64,000 bases of DNA. Source: Mesorhizobium sp. WSM3626 (lineage in GTDB: Bacteria; Pseudomonadota; Alphaproteobacteria; Rhizobiales; Rhizobiaceae). The translations under genes were made by a program, and so were the position numbers. The notes beneath the pieces are model-generated. The model was not told the origin of the DNA. It saw nothing but the letters and a program-made list of their open reading frames with translations, and made no database searches. Where the stretch lies: positions 115,517 to 179,516 of the forward strand of contig NZ_AZUY01000002.1 in the NCBI RefSeq assembly GCF_000513935.1, given 5' to 3'. This document shows positions 8,386-17,158 of this stretch, one piece after another. The stretch's first letter is position 1; each line of letters starts with the position of its first letter.

Positions 8386-9624
8386 ATGCTGCCCGATACC
8401 ACCGAAGTCCTGATCATTGGCGCCGGCCCGACCGGCCTGGCGCTGTCCATCGCCCTGCACCAGGCCGGCGTCGACCACGTCCTGGTCGACCGTCTTGCCG
8501 ATGGCCTCAACACCTCACGCGCCGGAGTAATCCACGCGCAGACACTGGAAACACTGGCGCCGCTCGGCGTCACCGGGCGCCTGGTTGAACTCGGGCTGAA
8601 GCTCGACGATTTCGCCATTCGCGATCGTGACCGGACGCTGGTCAATCTCAACTTCTCCGGTCTGCCCACGGCATATCCCTATGTGCTGATGATCCCGCAG
8701 AACCTGACCGAGAGGGTGCTTGCCGAACGCATCGCCGAACTGGGCGGCGTCGTCCATCGCGGCGTCGAGGCGAAAATGGTTATGCAGGACCAGGACGGCG
8801 CACGCGCTACCCTCGTTCAGAACGGCCGCGAAAAGACGATCTACGCACGCTACGTGGTCGGTGGGGACGGCATGCATAGCGTGGTTCGTGAGGCGGCTAG
8901 CATCGGCTTCGACGGCGAGCCCTATGCCGGATCCTTTGTTCTTGCCGATGTGCGCCTCGACTGGCCGCTCGGGCCGACGGAGGTTTCATTGCTGTTCTCG
9001 CCGGCTGGACTGGTCGTCGTGGCGCCTCTGCCGGATGGATCGTACCGAATCGTGGCGACCATGGATGAGGCACCGGAGCAGCCTGGTATTTCCGACATCC
9101 AGGCCCTCCTGGACAGCCGTGGACCGTCGGCGAGCCCGGCGAAGGTGCTCGACCTGAGTTGGAGTACACGTTTTCGCGTTCATCATCGCATCGCCAAGTC
9201 CTATCGCCATCGGTCGTTGTTCGTCATGGGCGATGCTGCCCATGTGCACAGCCCCGCCGGCGGTCAAGGCATGAACACCGGTCTGATCGATGCCGTGGTG
9301 CTGGGAGAATTACTCGGCGACGTGATCAACGGCATTCGCGGGGAAAGCGAACTCGACCTTTACGAGACGCTTCGCCGTCCAGCGGCGCAGGAAGTGATTG
9401 ACCTCGCGGGCAGGCTGACCGGCATGGCACTCACGCGCACCCCGTTCCGGCGCTTCCTGCGCAACCTCGTCCTCAACTTCGTCAATATCAACCCGATCGC
9501 CAAGCGCAAGGTTTCACTGAAGCTGTCAGGTCTCAGCCGGGCCGATATGGCCAAGCTGCCGGCACCGTCACAATCGGGTGTACGTAAGCAGTCCATGAAA
9601 GGCGGGCTTAAGCTGGTCGCATGA
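8386..9624 (+). CDS. FAD-dependent monooxygenase (PheA/TfdB-type fold)
   Basis: 412-aa flavin monooxygenase of the aromatic hydroxylase class, using NAD(P)H and O2. Seen are the FAD-binding GAGPTGLALS (residues 11-20), the GD-type GGDGMHSVVRE segment near residue 165, and the second FAD motif GDAAHVHSPAGGQGMN near residue 285. It lacks the thioredoxin-like C-terminal domain of phenol hydroxylases, so it is nearer the short PHBH or antibiotic-modifying members. The ribosome site GGAGAGAGG (8375-8383) is just upstream. It is divergent from the TetR gene that probably controls it. The substrate is not predictable. Confidence 0.9.
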   Translation: MLPDTTEVLIIGAGPTGLALSIALHQAGVDHVLVDRLADGLNTSRAGVIHAQTLETLAPLGVTGRLVELGLKLDDFAIRDRDRTLVNLNFSGLPTAYPYVLMIPQNLTERVLAERIAELGGVVHRGVEAKMVMQDQDGARATLVQNGREKTIYARYVVGGDGMHSVVREAASIGFDGEPYAGSFVLADVRLDWPLGPTEVSLLFSPAGLVVVAPLPDGSYRIVATMDEAPEQPGISDIQALLDSRGPSASPAKVLDLSWSTRFRVHHRIAKSYRHRSLFVMGDAAHVHSPAGGQGMNTGLIDAVVLGELLGDVINGIRGESELDLYETLRRPAAQEVIDLAGRLTGMALTRTPFRRFLRNLVLNFVNINPIAKRKVSLKLSGLSRADMAKLPAPSQSGVRKQSMKGGLKLVA

Positions 9625-9664
9625 ATCGACAGCGCCAGCTTCCGTGTCTGTATGGGCGAGCATC

Positions 9665-9700
9665 AAAAATGAAAGCGCCGGCGGAACTGCCGGCACTTTC
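9665..9700 (-). terminator. Rho-independent terminator of the phbAB operon
   Basis: GAAAGCGCCGGC (9671-9682) pairs with GCCGGCACTTTC (9689-9700), with one mismatched pair. Read on the minus strand the stem ends in a T run (five A at 9665-9669 on plus). It lies just after the phbB stop. Confidence 0.8.
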
Positions 9701-9721
9701 AGATTTGGCCATACGGTTTGA

Positions 9722-10447
9722 TCAGACGAAGTACTGGCCACCGTTGGCGGTGAGGGTCGAGCCGGTGATGAAGCCGGCGTCTTCGGAAGCGAGGAAGACG
9801 ACGCAGCGCGCGATCTCTTCCGGTTCGCCAAGGCGGCCGACCGGGATTTGCGGGATGATGCGTTCGTTAAGCACTTTCTCGTCTATCGCCTTGACCATCT
9901 CGGTGGCGATGTAGCCCGGGCAGATGACGTTGACGGTGATGCCCGCGCGCGCGCCTTCCTGCGCCAATGCCTTCGAGAAGCCGATGTCGCCGGCCTTGGC
10001 GGCGGAGTAATTGACCTGGCCGGCCTGGCCCTTCTGTCCGTTGATCGAGGAGATGGTGATGACGCGGCCGAACTTGCGGTCGCGCATACCGCTCCACAGC
10101 GGATGCGTCATGTTGAAGACGCCCGACAGATTGGTGTCGATGACCTCTTTCCACTGCTCGCGCGTGATCTTGTGGAACATGGCGTCGCGGGTGATGCCGG
10201 CGTTGTTGACCAGCACCGAGACCGGGCCGAGGTCGGCCTCGATCTGCTTGATGCCGGCGGCGCAAGCGTCATAGTCGGCGACCGACCATCTGTAGACCGG
10301 AATGCCGGTCTCGGCCTTGAACTTCGCCGCTGCGTCGTCGTTGCCGGCATAATTCGCGGCAACTGAATAGCCGGCAGTTTTCAAAGCGATCGAGATCGCC
10401 GCGCCGATACCGCGCGATCCACCCGTGACGATTGCAACTTTGGTCAT
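9722..10447 (-). CDS. phbB: Acetoacetyl-CoA reductase
   Basis: NADPH-dependent short-chain dehydrogenase, 241 aa, reducing acetoacetyl-CoA to (R)-3-hydroxybutyryl-CoA, the second step of poly-3-hydroxybutyrate synthesis. It has the TGGSRGIG cofactor loop (residues 8-15), NNAG, and the catalytic Ser (TISSING), Tyr and Lys (VNYSAAKAG). The start is ATG 10447 with GGGAGGA upstream; an open frame to 10489 adds 14 unlikely residues. It lies downstream of phbA on the same strand, the classic phbAB order. PHB synthase is not in the window. Confidence 0.95.
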   Translation of the reverse strand: MTKVAIVTGGSRGIGAAISIALKTAGYSVAANYAGNDDAAAKFKAETGIPVYRWSVADYDACAAGIKQIEADLGPVSVLVNNAGITRDAMFHKITREQWKEVIDTNLSGVFNMTHPLWSGMRDRKFGRVITISSINGQKGQAGQVNYSAAKAGDIGFSKALAQEGARAGITVNVICPGYIATEMVKAIDEKVLNERIIPQIPVGRLGEPEEIARCVVFLASEDAGFITGSTLTANGGQYFV

Positions 10448-10463
10448 GTGTCCTCCCTTTGGT

Positions 10464-10564
10464 CGGAGGGGCGAATGGGGAGCAGCCAATAGCGAATGGG
10501 GATTTGATGTCCCGCAGCGCTGAGGCCGTTCTTCCCTATTCGCTCCTCCCTATTCGTTATTGGC
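10464..10564. repeat. Nested intergenic inverted repeat between phbA and phbB
   Basis: GCCAATAGCGAATGGGGA (10485-10502) pairs with TCCCTATTCGTTATTGGC (10547-10564), 16 of 18. Further arms built on GGAG..GCGAAT and ATTCGCTCC lie beside it. The word family CGAATRGGGA recurs, as in short palindromic repeats common in rhizobial intergenic DNA. It may stabilise or process the phbA-phbB transcript. Confidence 0.7.
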
Positions 10565-10568
10565 TAGG

Positions 10569-11747
10569 TTAAATCGCTTCGACGCACATGGCGACGCCCA
10601 TGCCGCCGCCGATGCACAGGGTGGCCAGTCCCTTCTTGGCGCCGCGTCGGCGCATCTCGAAGACCAGCGTGTTGAAGATGCGGGCGCCCGAGGCGCCGAT
10701 CGGGTGGCCGATGGCGATGGCGCCGCCATTGACGTTGACGATCGCGGGATCCCAGCCCATGTCCTTATTAACGGCGCAGGCCTGCGCCGCGAACGCCTCG
10801 TTGGCCTCGACAAGGTCGAGATCCCCTGCCGACCATCCGGCCCGTTCCAAAGCCTTGCGCGAGGCGGGAATGGGTCCGGTGCCCATGATCGCTGGATCGA
10901 CGCCGGCGGTTGCCCAGGAGACAATGCGCGCCAGCGGGGTGATGCCGCGCCTGGCGGCTTCCGCTTCGCTCATCAGCAGCGCGCCGGCGGCACCATCATT
11001 GATGCCGGAAGCGTTGGCGGCGGTCACCGTGCCGTCCTTGTCGAAGGCCGGCTTCAGCTTGGTCATGGCATCGATGGTGGCGCCGTGGCGGATGTACTCG
11101 TCCTGATCGACAACCGTGTCACCCTTCTTGCCCTTGATGGTGAAGGCGACGATCTCGTCCTTGAACTTGCCGGCCTTCTGCGCGGCCTCGGCCTTGTTCT
11201 GCGAGGCCAGCGCGAACTGGTCCTGGTCATCGCGGGTGATCTGGAACTGGCGGGCGACGTTCTCGGCGGTGTTGCCCATGTGGTAGCCGTTGAAGGCGTC
11301 CCACAGCCCGTCCTTGATCATGGTGTCGATCATCTTGTAGTCGCCCATCTTGACGCCGGCGCGCAGATGCTCGGCGTGCGGCGACAGCGACATCGATTCC
11401 TGGCCGCCGGCGATGATCACCTTGGCGTCACCGGTGGCGATCTGCTGCATGCCGAGCGCGATGGCGCGCAGGCCCGAACCGCAAACCTGGTTGAGGCCCC
11501 AGGCGGTGGTCTCCTTGGGCAGGCCGGCCAGGATCGAGGCCTGGCGGGCCGGGTTCTGGCCTTGCGCCGCGGTCAGCACCTGGCCGAGGATGACCTCGTC
11601 GACCTCGCCCGCCTCGACACCAGCACGCGCCAAAAGTTCTTTGACGACGACGGCGCCGAGTTCATGCGCGGGCGTGGCGGCGAAAGCACCATTGAAGGAG
11701 CCTACGGCCGTGCGCGCGGCGCTGGCAATGACGATGGAAGCGGACAT
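10569..11747 (-). CDS. phbA: Acetyl-CoA acetyltransferase (beta-ketothiolase)
   Basis: 392-aa biosynthetic thiolase that condenses two acetyl-CoA into acetoacetyl-CoA, step one of PHB synthesis. The acyl-accepting Cys is in [11 protein letters not shown] (near residue 89), the catalytic His in [16 protein letters not shown] (near 348), and the second Cys in [11 protein letters not shown] (near 378). Length and N terminus match the family; the start ATG at 11747 has TGGAG nearby. It lies upstream of phbB. The shared region with divergent phaR holds PhaR-like sites. Confidence 0.96.
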   Translation of the reverse strand: MSASIVIASAARTAVGSFNGAFAATPAHELGAVVVKELLARAGVEAGEVDEVILGQVLTAAQGQNPARQASILAGLPKETTAWGLNQVCGSGLRAIALGMQQIATGDAKVIIAGGQESMSLSPHAEHLRAGVKMGDYKMIDTMIKDGLWDAFNGYHMGNTAENVARQFQITRDDQDQFALASQNKAEAAQKAGKFKDEIVAFTIKGKKGDTVVDQDEYIRHGATIDAMTKLKPAFDKDGTVTAANASGINDGAAGALLMSEAEAARRGITPLARIVSWATAGVDPAIMGTGPIPASRKALERAGWSAGDLDLVEANEAFAAQACAVNKDMGWDPAIVNVNGGAIAIGHPIGASGARIFNTLVFEMRRRGAKKGLATLCIGGGMGVAMCVEAI

Positions 11748-11889
11748 TTTCTTCTCCAGACTTCAAGGGTGTTGTTGTGCCGTTGAGGACTTTTCTTGCC
11801 CTTTCCCAACCCCAAGTCAAACCGGAAATCGGCATGACGCCCATGCGCCGCAAGCAGGCCAAGTCTCGCCGCCCCAGTGGCCCAGCCGC

Positions 11890-11922
11890 TGCTGCGCAGC
11901 ATATTTAGCCTGCCATGCAGCA
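11890..11922. promoter_or_regulatory. Candidate PhaR-binding sites between phbA and phaR
   Basis: A perfect palindrome TGCTGCGCAGCA (11890-11901) is followed by CTGCCATGCAG (11910-11920), which fits the CTGC-N3/4-GCAG rule I recall for Rhodobacter PhaR. The complement of 11911-11922 reads TGCTGCATGGCA, one base from motifs at 15119 and 56683. Binding here would let PhaR control both phbA and its own gene. Confidence 0.55.
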
Positions 11923-12043
11923 TTATATGATCCCGCAGTGCACAAACTGCTTGGAATTGTGAGGCTTTTGCGCATATCCTCAAAAAGGGCGCAATCGTTA
12001 CCGGCTGCTTACTCAGGCGTGCCGGTGTCCGGGGAGGATGCAG

Positions 12044-12652
12044 ATGGCCGCAAAAGACGACCCGATCATTATCAAGAAATACGCCAACCGCCGCCTCTAT
12101 AATACGGGGACGAGCACCTATGTGACGCTCGAGGATTTGGCCGAAATGGTCAAGAAGGGCGAGGAATTCACCGTCCAGGACGCCAAGACCGGTGACGACA
12201 TCACCCATCCGGTGCTGACCCAGATCATTTTCGAGCTGGAGAACAAGGATGGGCAGAACATGCTGCCGATCCCGTTCCTGCGCCAGCTGATCGCCTTCTA
12301 CGGCGATCAGATGCAGATGATCGTGCCGAGCTTCCTCGAGCAGTCGATGATCGCCTTCTCAAAGGAACAGGAGCGGTTCCGCGAGCAGATGAAGGGCGCC
12401 ATCGGCAAGTCGCCGCTGGACGTGATGAAGATGGCGACACCGATCAAGGCGCTGGAAGAACAGACGCGCCGCAACATGGAAATGTTCCAGAATGCGATGC
12501 GGCTGTTCACGCCATTTCCGCCTCCGGGCTCGGCGCCCGCCGCGGCTCCCGCCGAACCGGCCAGGAAAGAAACGCCGGAAAAGCCGGACGATCTGCAACA
12601 GCTGAAGGACCAGATCGCGGCCATGCAGCGCAAGCTCGACACGATGTCGTAA
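12044..12652 (+). CDS. phaR: Polyhydroxyalkanoate synthesis repressor PhaR
   Basis: DNA- and PHB-binding repressor, 202 aa, that senses free polymer and controls phasin and other PHB genes. The PHB_acc_N domain (IIIKKYANRRLYNTGTSTYV, residues about 8-27) and the following PHB-binding domain (about 70-110) are plain. A proline/alanine linker precedes a short C-terminal coiled coil. The start at ATG 12044 is preferred over ATG 12038, because GGGGAGG at 12030-12036 is too close to the earlier codon. It is divergent from phbA. Confidence 0.95.
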   Translation: MAAKDDPIIIKKYANRRLYNTGTSTYVTLEDLAEMVKKGEEFTVQDAKTGDDITHPVLTQIIFELENKDGQNMLPIPFLRQLIAFYGDQMQMIVPSFLEQSMIAFSKEQERFREQMKGAIGKSPLDVMKMATPIKALEEQTRRNMEMFQNAMRLFTPFPPPGSAPAAAPAEPARKETPEKPDDLQQLKDQIAAMQRKLDTMS

Positions 12653-12674
12653 GCGCATAGCGCTCACGACATTT
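12644..12674. terminator. Bidirectional terminator between phaR and HTH-citrate synthase gene
   Basis: ATGTCGT-A-AGCGC (12644-12656) pairs with GCGCT-C-ACGACAT (12660-12672), 12 pairs and one mismatch with a 3-nt loop. It covers the phaR stop, almost reaches the convergent gene's stop, and is followed by TTT. Confidence 0.7.
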
Positions 12675-13815
12675 ATGGCAGCAATCCTTCATAGCGGCCG
12701 CGCGGCCGGATGATGCTGCCGCTCACGATCTGTTCGACCATGTGCGCGGCCCAGCCGACGCTGCGTCCAAGCGCGAACAGGTGGAACGGTGCATCGCGCG
12801 GCAAGCCAAGGCCGCGCGTCAGCACGGCCAGGGCAAAATCTATGTTCGGTTGAGCGCCGGTCGCGGCAATGGCGGCGCTTTCCAGCGACCGCAACGTCTC
12901 GTCGGTGTTGTCGAGGCCCGCCAGAAGCGCTGCGGCCCGGGGATCGCCCTCGGGATAGAGCGGGTGGCCGAATCCCGGCAGTGGCCGGTCGTGGCCAAGC
13001 CAGCGCCGGATCGCGGCATCGGCGCCATGCCGCGCCGCGTCTTCGGCGAGTTGCATCACCGCTTCGCCAGCGCCGCCGTGGCGGGGACCGGACAGTGTCG
13101 CCAGGCCAGCCAGCAGACACGCGGCGGGCGAAGCTCCGGTCGAGGCCGCGACGCGGGCCGCGAAGGTCGATGCGTTGAGTTCGTGATCGGCAAGCAGGAC
13201 AAGGACGCGACGGATCGCTCCCGCGCCATCATCGTCCACCGACCAGCCCCGTGCCAATCGCTGGTGCACTGGTTCCGGTCCCGCCACGGCACCGAGGGCG
13301 CTGGCCAGAACGCCGATCGCGTGCGCGGCGTCGGCGCACAGCGAGGCAGCACTTCGCCCAAGCGAAGGCCGCGCCTGGCCGGCTAGCAAGGCGAGTTGCG
13401 CAAAGGCCGGGGCGCGACCGATCTGGGGCGGTGCATCTGGCGACGGCGCTTCAAAACTGACCGGGCCGGGCAGAGCCCAGAGCAGTCCGGCGGTTTCTTC
13501 CAGCGTGGTACGGTCGGACAGCGCAACGGCGTCCCGGCCCCGATAGATGAGGTGGCCGTGCCAGACTGTCGAGATCGCGGTGACGATCGACGGCTCGCCC
13601 CAGGCGATCGCGCTTTCAGCAATGGCCGCAGGGCTGCGCCCGCGCGCCCTTCGCGTTGCCAGCGCCGCGATGTCGTCGGCGCGGTATTGGCTGCGGCGCG
13701 GATCGTCCCGGTCCGGGCGCATGCCGATGCGGCCGCGGCTGACATAGGCATAGAGCGTCTGCGGCCTCACCCCAAGCCTTTCCAGCGCCTCCTCCCGCGA
13801 CAACCATTCCGACAT
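12673..13815 (-). CDS. Citrate synthase-like protein with N-terminal helix-turn-helix
   Basis: 380-aa fusion. Residues 1-55 form a MerR/excisionase-like HTH (WLSREEALERLGVRPQTLYA, then GRIGMRPD); the rest is a citrate synthase fold. The usual catalytic residues are present: His in ADHELNAST, His in SGPRHGGA, and Asp in NIDFALA. It could condense acetyl-CoA with oxaloacetate or propionyl-CoA, or serve as a metabolite-sensing regulator. It is divergent from a second citrate synthase-like gene (13908), with only 92 bp between the starts, so control of the pair by this protein is plausible. The function of such fusions is not settled as far as I know. Confidence 0.88.
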   Translation of the reverse strand: MSEWLSREEALERLGVRPQTLYAYVSRGRIGMRPDRDDPRRSQYRADDIAALATRRARGRSPAAIAESAIAWGEPSIVTAISTVWHGHLIYRGRDAVALSDRTTLEETAGLLWALPGPVSFEAPSPDAPPQIGRAPAFAQLALLAGQARPSLGRSAASLCADAAHAIGVLASALGAVAGPEPVHQRLARGWSVDDDGAGAIRRVLVLLADHELNASTFAARVAASTGASPAACLLAGLATLSGPRHGGAGEAVMQLAEDAARHGADAAIRRWLGHDRPLPGFGHPLYPEGDPRAAALLAGLDNTDETLRSLESAAIAATGAQPNIDFALAVLTRGLGLPRDAPFHLFALGRSVGWAAHMVEQIVSGSIIRPRGRYEGLLP

Positions 13816-13907
13816 ATCGGTCCTGATATTGATTTAGTTGATCAAGATTGATGCCTATGTTGCCCAGCCTTATCTCCCATCGGGAAAAGCTTCAAGGAGA
13901 CAAGGCT

Positions 13908-14996
13908 ATGGCGAATGGGCTCGATGACGTGGTGGCGGCCGAAACCGTCCTGTCCGACGTGGACGGTCTGGGTGGCCGCCTGACGATCCGCGGCCATTCG
14001 CTTGGGGAATTGGCAGGGAGATGGAGTTACGCCCAGGTCGCACGCCTGCTGCTGGACGGGTTCTTCGACGATCTGCCTGGCGACGCCGAACTGTCGGCAA
14101 GGTTGGGTGAGGCTCGCGTCGAGGTGTTCGACCGGCTCGCGGCTTCGCTGCCCTTGCTGGCACCGCTCGATATCTACAGCGCCATGCGCGCCGGCATGGC
14201 CTTGCTGCCGGATGGCGAGACGCTGACGGACGCCTTGCGGCTGATCGCGGGGCCCGCGGTGCTGACGCCGGCCCTGCTGCGCCTGCGGCGCGGCGAGCAG
14301 CCGATCGCACCCGACGGCAAGGCGGATCATGCTGCCGACATGTTAGGGATGCTCAGGGGTTCCGTCCCGTCGCCGGCATTGGCAAAGGCGCTCGACACCT
14401 ATCTGGTCACCGTCTGCGACCATGGCCTCAATGCCTCGACCTTCGCCACCCGCGTCGTTGCTTCGACCTTGGCGGGCCTGACATCGTCGGTGCTGGCCGG
14501 CCTTGGCGCGCTCAAGGGCCCGCTGCATGGCGGCGCGCCTGGTCCCATCATCGAGATGCTCGATGCCATCCAGGCGCATGGCGACGCTGCCGGCTGGCTG
14601 CGCGACAAGATCGCGCATGGCGAGCGCATCATGGGCTTCGGCCATCGCATCTACCGCGTGCGCGATCCGCGTGCCGATGTGCTGAAAGCAGTAGTGCGCA
14701 AGCTTGGCGGCGAGGGCGACACCGGCCGGCGGCTGGCTTTCGCCGAGACGGTCGAGCAAACCGCGCTCGAGGTGCTTCGGATCGCCAAGCCGCAGCGCTC
14801 GCTGCAGACCAATGTCGAATTCTACACCGCGCTGGTGCTGGAAGCGGCGGGATTTCCGCCCGGTGCCTTCAGCAATGTCTTTGCCGCCGGGCGCGTTGCC
14901 GGCTGGGTCGCGCACGCGCGCGAGCAGCAGACGACCGGACGGCTGATCCGTCCGCAGTCCCGCTACGTCGGGCCGGTGCCGGACCTCGTCGCCTAG
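13908..14996 (+). CDS. Citrate synthase / methylcitrate synthase family protein
   Basis: 362 aa, shorter than hexameric GltA (about 430) and close to the Gram-positive/archaeal type. Catalytic His residues appear in CDHGLNAST and KGPLHGGA, and the substrate Arg region in FGHRIYRVRDPRA. The third catalytic residue, normally Asp in NVDFY, is Glu here (TNVEFYTA). The start is ATG 13908 with AAGGAG 8 nt upstream; the frame is open to 13848 but has no ribosome site there. It is divergent from the HTH-fused homologue. It is probably not the main TCA citrate synthase, but a side-path enzyme such as methylcitrate synthase is possible. Confidence 0.88.
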   Translation: MANGLDDVVAAETVLSDVDGLGGRLTIRGHSLGELAGRWSYAQVARLLLDGFFDDLPGDAELSARLGEARVEVFDRLAASLPLLAPLDIYSAMRAGMALLPDGETLTDALRLIAGPAVLTPALLRLRRGEQPIAPDGKADHAADMLGMLRGSVPSPALAKALDTYLVTVCDHGLNASTFATRVVASTLAGLTSSVLAGLGALKGPLHGGAPGPIIEMLDAIQAHGDAAGWLRDKIAHGERIMGFGHRIYRVRDPRADVLKAVVRKLGGEGDTGRRLAFAETVEQTALEVLRIAKPQRSLQTNVEFYTALVLEAAGFPPGAFSNVFAAGRVAGWVAHAREQQTTGRLIRPQSRYVGPVPDLVA

Positions 14997-15023
14997 ATTC
15001 TCTGTTTGTTTCGAGAGCTACGG

Positions 15024-15052
15024 CCTCTGCGCTTTGCAGCGGAGGGGCTTTT
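15024..15052 (+). terminator. Probable terminator after citrate synthase-like gene
   Basis: CCTCTGC (15024-15030) pairs with GCGGAGG (15039-15045), with one T-G pair, followed by GGCTTTT. It is 27 nt after the stop at 14996. Confidence 0.5.
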
Positions 15053-15118
15053 CGCATGACCGAAATTTCATGTGATCACGCGACCGTGTTCGTGTTCTTG
15101 CCTTGGTTCGTCCTTATA

Positions 15119-15130
15119 TGCTGCACTGCA
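15119..15130. promoter_or_regulatory. PhaR-like motif upstream of patatin gene
   Basis: TGCTGCACTGCA, continuing as ACAT, lies 73 bp before the patatin start codon. It differs by one base from the inverted motif at 56683-56694 and by two from that at 11911-11922. Its CTGC-ACT-GCA core resembles known PhaR sites. Inference: PHB-linked control of the phospholipase gene. Confidence 0.45.
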
Positions 15131-15203
15131 ACATAGGCCGGCGACAGCTGCTTCCCTCCAATGACGTTGGGGCAGGCCGGCGCATCAGGATGACCGGAAC
15201 GCC

Positions 15204-16334
15204 ATGACGAAGAACGGCAAGGCGGAGGAAAAGAAGAAGATCAACATCGCCCTCCAGGGAGGCGGCTCGCACGGGGCCCTTTCCTGGGGCGTGCTCGACC
15301 GGCTGCTGGAGGACGGCAGGCTTGAGATATCGGCGGTTTCCGGCACCAGCGCCGGCGCCATGAACGCGGTCGCATTGGCCGATGGCTTCGTGCGTGGCGG
15401 AGTTGAGGGCGCCAGGCGGAAGCTGGACGATTTCTGGCAGGCGGTGGCGGCAAAGGGCCGGTTCAGCCCGGTACAGCGTATGCCGTGGGATGTCGCCTGG
15501 GGCAACTGGTCGATCGAGAACACGCCGGGCTATGTGTTCTTCGACACCATGTCGCGGGTGTTTTCGCCCTATGTCGCCAACCCGCTCGGCCTCAATCCGC
15601 TGCGCGACGTGGTCGCGCGGGAGATTGACTTCGAGAATGTTCGCGCCTGCAAGTCGATGCAACTGTTCATCTCCGCCACCAATGTCGAGACAGGGCAGTT
15701 GCGGGTGTTTTCCGATGGCGAGATCGACCTCGACACGGTGATGGCGTCGGCCTGCCTGCCGCAACTGTTCCGCGCCGTCGAAATCAAGGGGGTGCCCTAT
15801 TGGGACGGCGGTTATGGCGGCAATCCGGCGCTCTACCCGTTCTTCAAGACGGCGGCGACCGAGGATGTGCTTCTGGTGCAGATCAATCCGGTGGTGCGCG
15901 AGGGAACACCAAGAAGCGCCAACGAGATCCAGAACCGCATCGACGAGATCACCTTCAACGCCGGCCTGCTGCGCGAATTCCGCTCGATCGCCTTCGTCAA
16001 GGAACTGATCGCCGCAGGCCGTCTGCCGCAAGGCGAATATCGGGACATCCGCATGCATCGCATCGATGCCGACGAGGCGTTCAAGGATCTTTCGGCATCG
16101 TCCAAGGTCAATGCCGAATGGGCCTTCCTGACCTATCTGCGCGATCTCGGCCGCACCGCCGCCAGCGACTGGCTGGAAGACAACTACGAAGCGGTCGGCA
16201 AGCGGGCTACGCTCGATCTCTCGGGCGAACTCGATGACGGGTTCAAGCCGGTACGCGGTCCCGCACCCGGCCGTCGGGTGAAGGAATTTCTCGCCGTTCG
16301 CAAGAACCCGGAGACCGAGCGCCGTCGGGCCTGA
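15204..16334 (+). CDS. Patatin-like phospholipase
   Basis: 376-aa serine acyl hydrolase. Residues 14-34 hold the oxyanion-hole loop (ALQGGGSHGALSWG), the nucleophile is in GTSAGAM (G-x-S-x-G, near residue 49), and the dyad Asp is in YWDGGYGGNP (near residue 200). There is no signal peptide, so it is cytoplasmic or peripheral on membrane or granules. It starts at ATG 15204. A PhaR-like motif lies upstream, and the PHB genes are 3 kb away; a role on PHB granules or in membrane turnover is only inference. Confidence 0.92.
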   Translation: MTKNGKAEEKKKINIALQGGGSHGALSWGVLDRLLEDGRLEISAVSGTSAGAMNAVALADGFVRGGVEGARRKLDDFWQAVAAKGRFSPVQRMPWDVAWGNWSIENTPGYVFFDTMSRVFSPYVANPLGLNPLRDVVAREIDFENVRACKSMQLFISATNVETGQLRVFSDGEIDLDTVMASACLPQLFRAVEIKGVPYWDGGYGGNPALYPFFKTAATEDVLLVQINPVVREGTPRSANEIQNRIDEITFNAGLLREFRSIAFVKELIAAGRLPQGEYRDIRMHRIDADEAFKDLSASSKVNAEWAFLTYLRDLGRTAASDWLEDNYEAVGKRATLDLSGELDDGFKPVRGPAPGRRVKEFLAVRKNPETERRRA

Positions 16335-17158
16335 ATCTGACGGCACAGGCTTCGAGGGGCGGCGTTTGCCGGCAATCGCGGGCGTCATCCGCGGAGCTTC
16401 AGAGCGGTTCTTGGCGTGACAGCAACCTTGGCGTGCGGAAGGAGCCCTCATCATGCTGACGTCTGCTGCCACTGACGGTCAGTGGCACCGCCCCAGGGGG
16501 GCTCGTTACCTGCTAACCGGCAGCACTCGATACAGAATTGCGATTGGGACGAATACCCCCCGGCGTTCCCGCCCCTGCCTCGCGCCGCGCCCGACGTCGC
16601 ACGTGTCGGGGCACGACCATTCGGGACGTTATCGCGCCGGCGCATTGGCGTTTTCAGCATCTGGTTTGACTTCGGTGCATTGGGATCGGCAAGCCCGATC
16701 CGAAGCGGCTGCCGTGCCTTTTCTTGAGCGATTCCAGGCCTTTGGCCGGGTATCGTGGCGCCGCAGCCATTGTCCCTCGCCGATCGCACTGACGCGGATC
16801 GTCGGTTTGTGCCCGAGCTTCAATCAGCGACGTGGTGCGGATCGCGACTGTATTCCGCAGACGGCCCATGGCGAGCGGGGCTGGTCGTCCCGTAGCCTGC
16901 GTTTCAGGGCCTGCGTGAGCCGGCGGGCCGCTTCGTCAAGTAGACTGGCAAGTCACGACGGACCGTTTCATGGCGGCCACACCTTGTCCGGCCATGCAAT
17001 GCTGCTGCAACTTTCGGACTATATTGCGATGCAACTTTGATGTAGAAGCGCGCTCGCCGATCACGGCAATTTGAACACGGTCAGGCGCGCACCCATATCG
17101 GCGACGCGCACGCGTCATAAGACGCGGTGCTGGCCGAACCCGCAGTGGAAAAATAACG
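16335..17158. other. 824-bp orphan region with palindromes
   Basis: No frame in this stretch gives a recognisable protein; the open frames are Arg/Ser/Pro-rich as expected from GC-rich noncoding DNA. A palindrome GCCACTGAC-G-GTCAGTGGC lies at 16468-16486. Before the RND operon, TGCAACTTT is repeated at 17006-17014 and 17030-17038, and TTGC-GAT-GCAA is at 17024-17034. The right end must carry the RND promoter. It could be an eroded gene or regulator. Confidence 0.45.
16995..17038. promoter_or_regulatory. Candidate operator region of the RND efflux operon
   Basis: TGCAATGCTGCTGCAA (16995-17010) and the dyad TTGC-GAT-GCAA (17024-17034), with TGCAACTTT repeated 24 bp apart, lie about 120-165 bp before the adaptor gene. 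The first word matches the complement of the PhaR-like motif at 10 of 12 positions. The binding protein is unknown. Confidence 0.35.

Noticed and set aside
16453..17040. 195-codon plus-strand frame in the orphan region
   Set aside because: Ser/Arg-rich, no ribosome site and no recognisable domain; kept only as noncoding region note.
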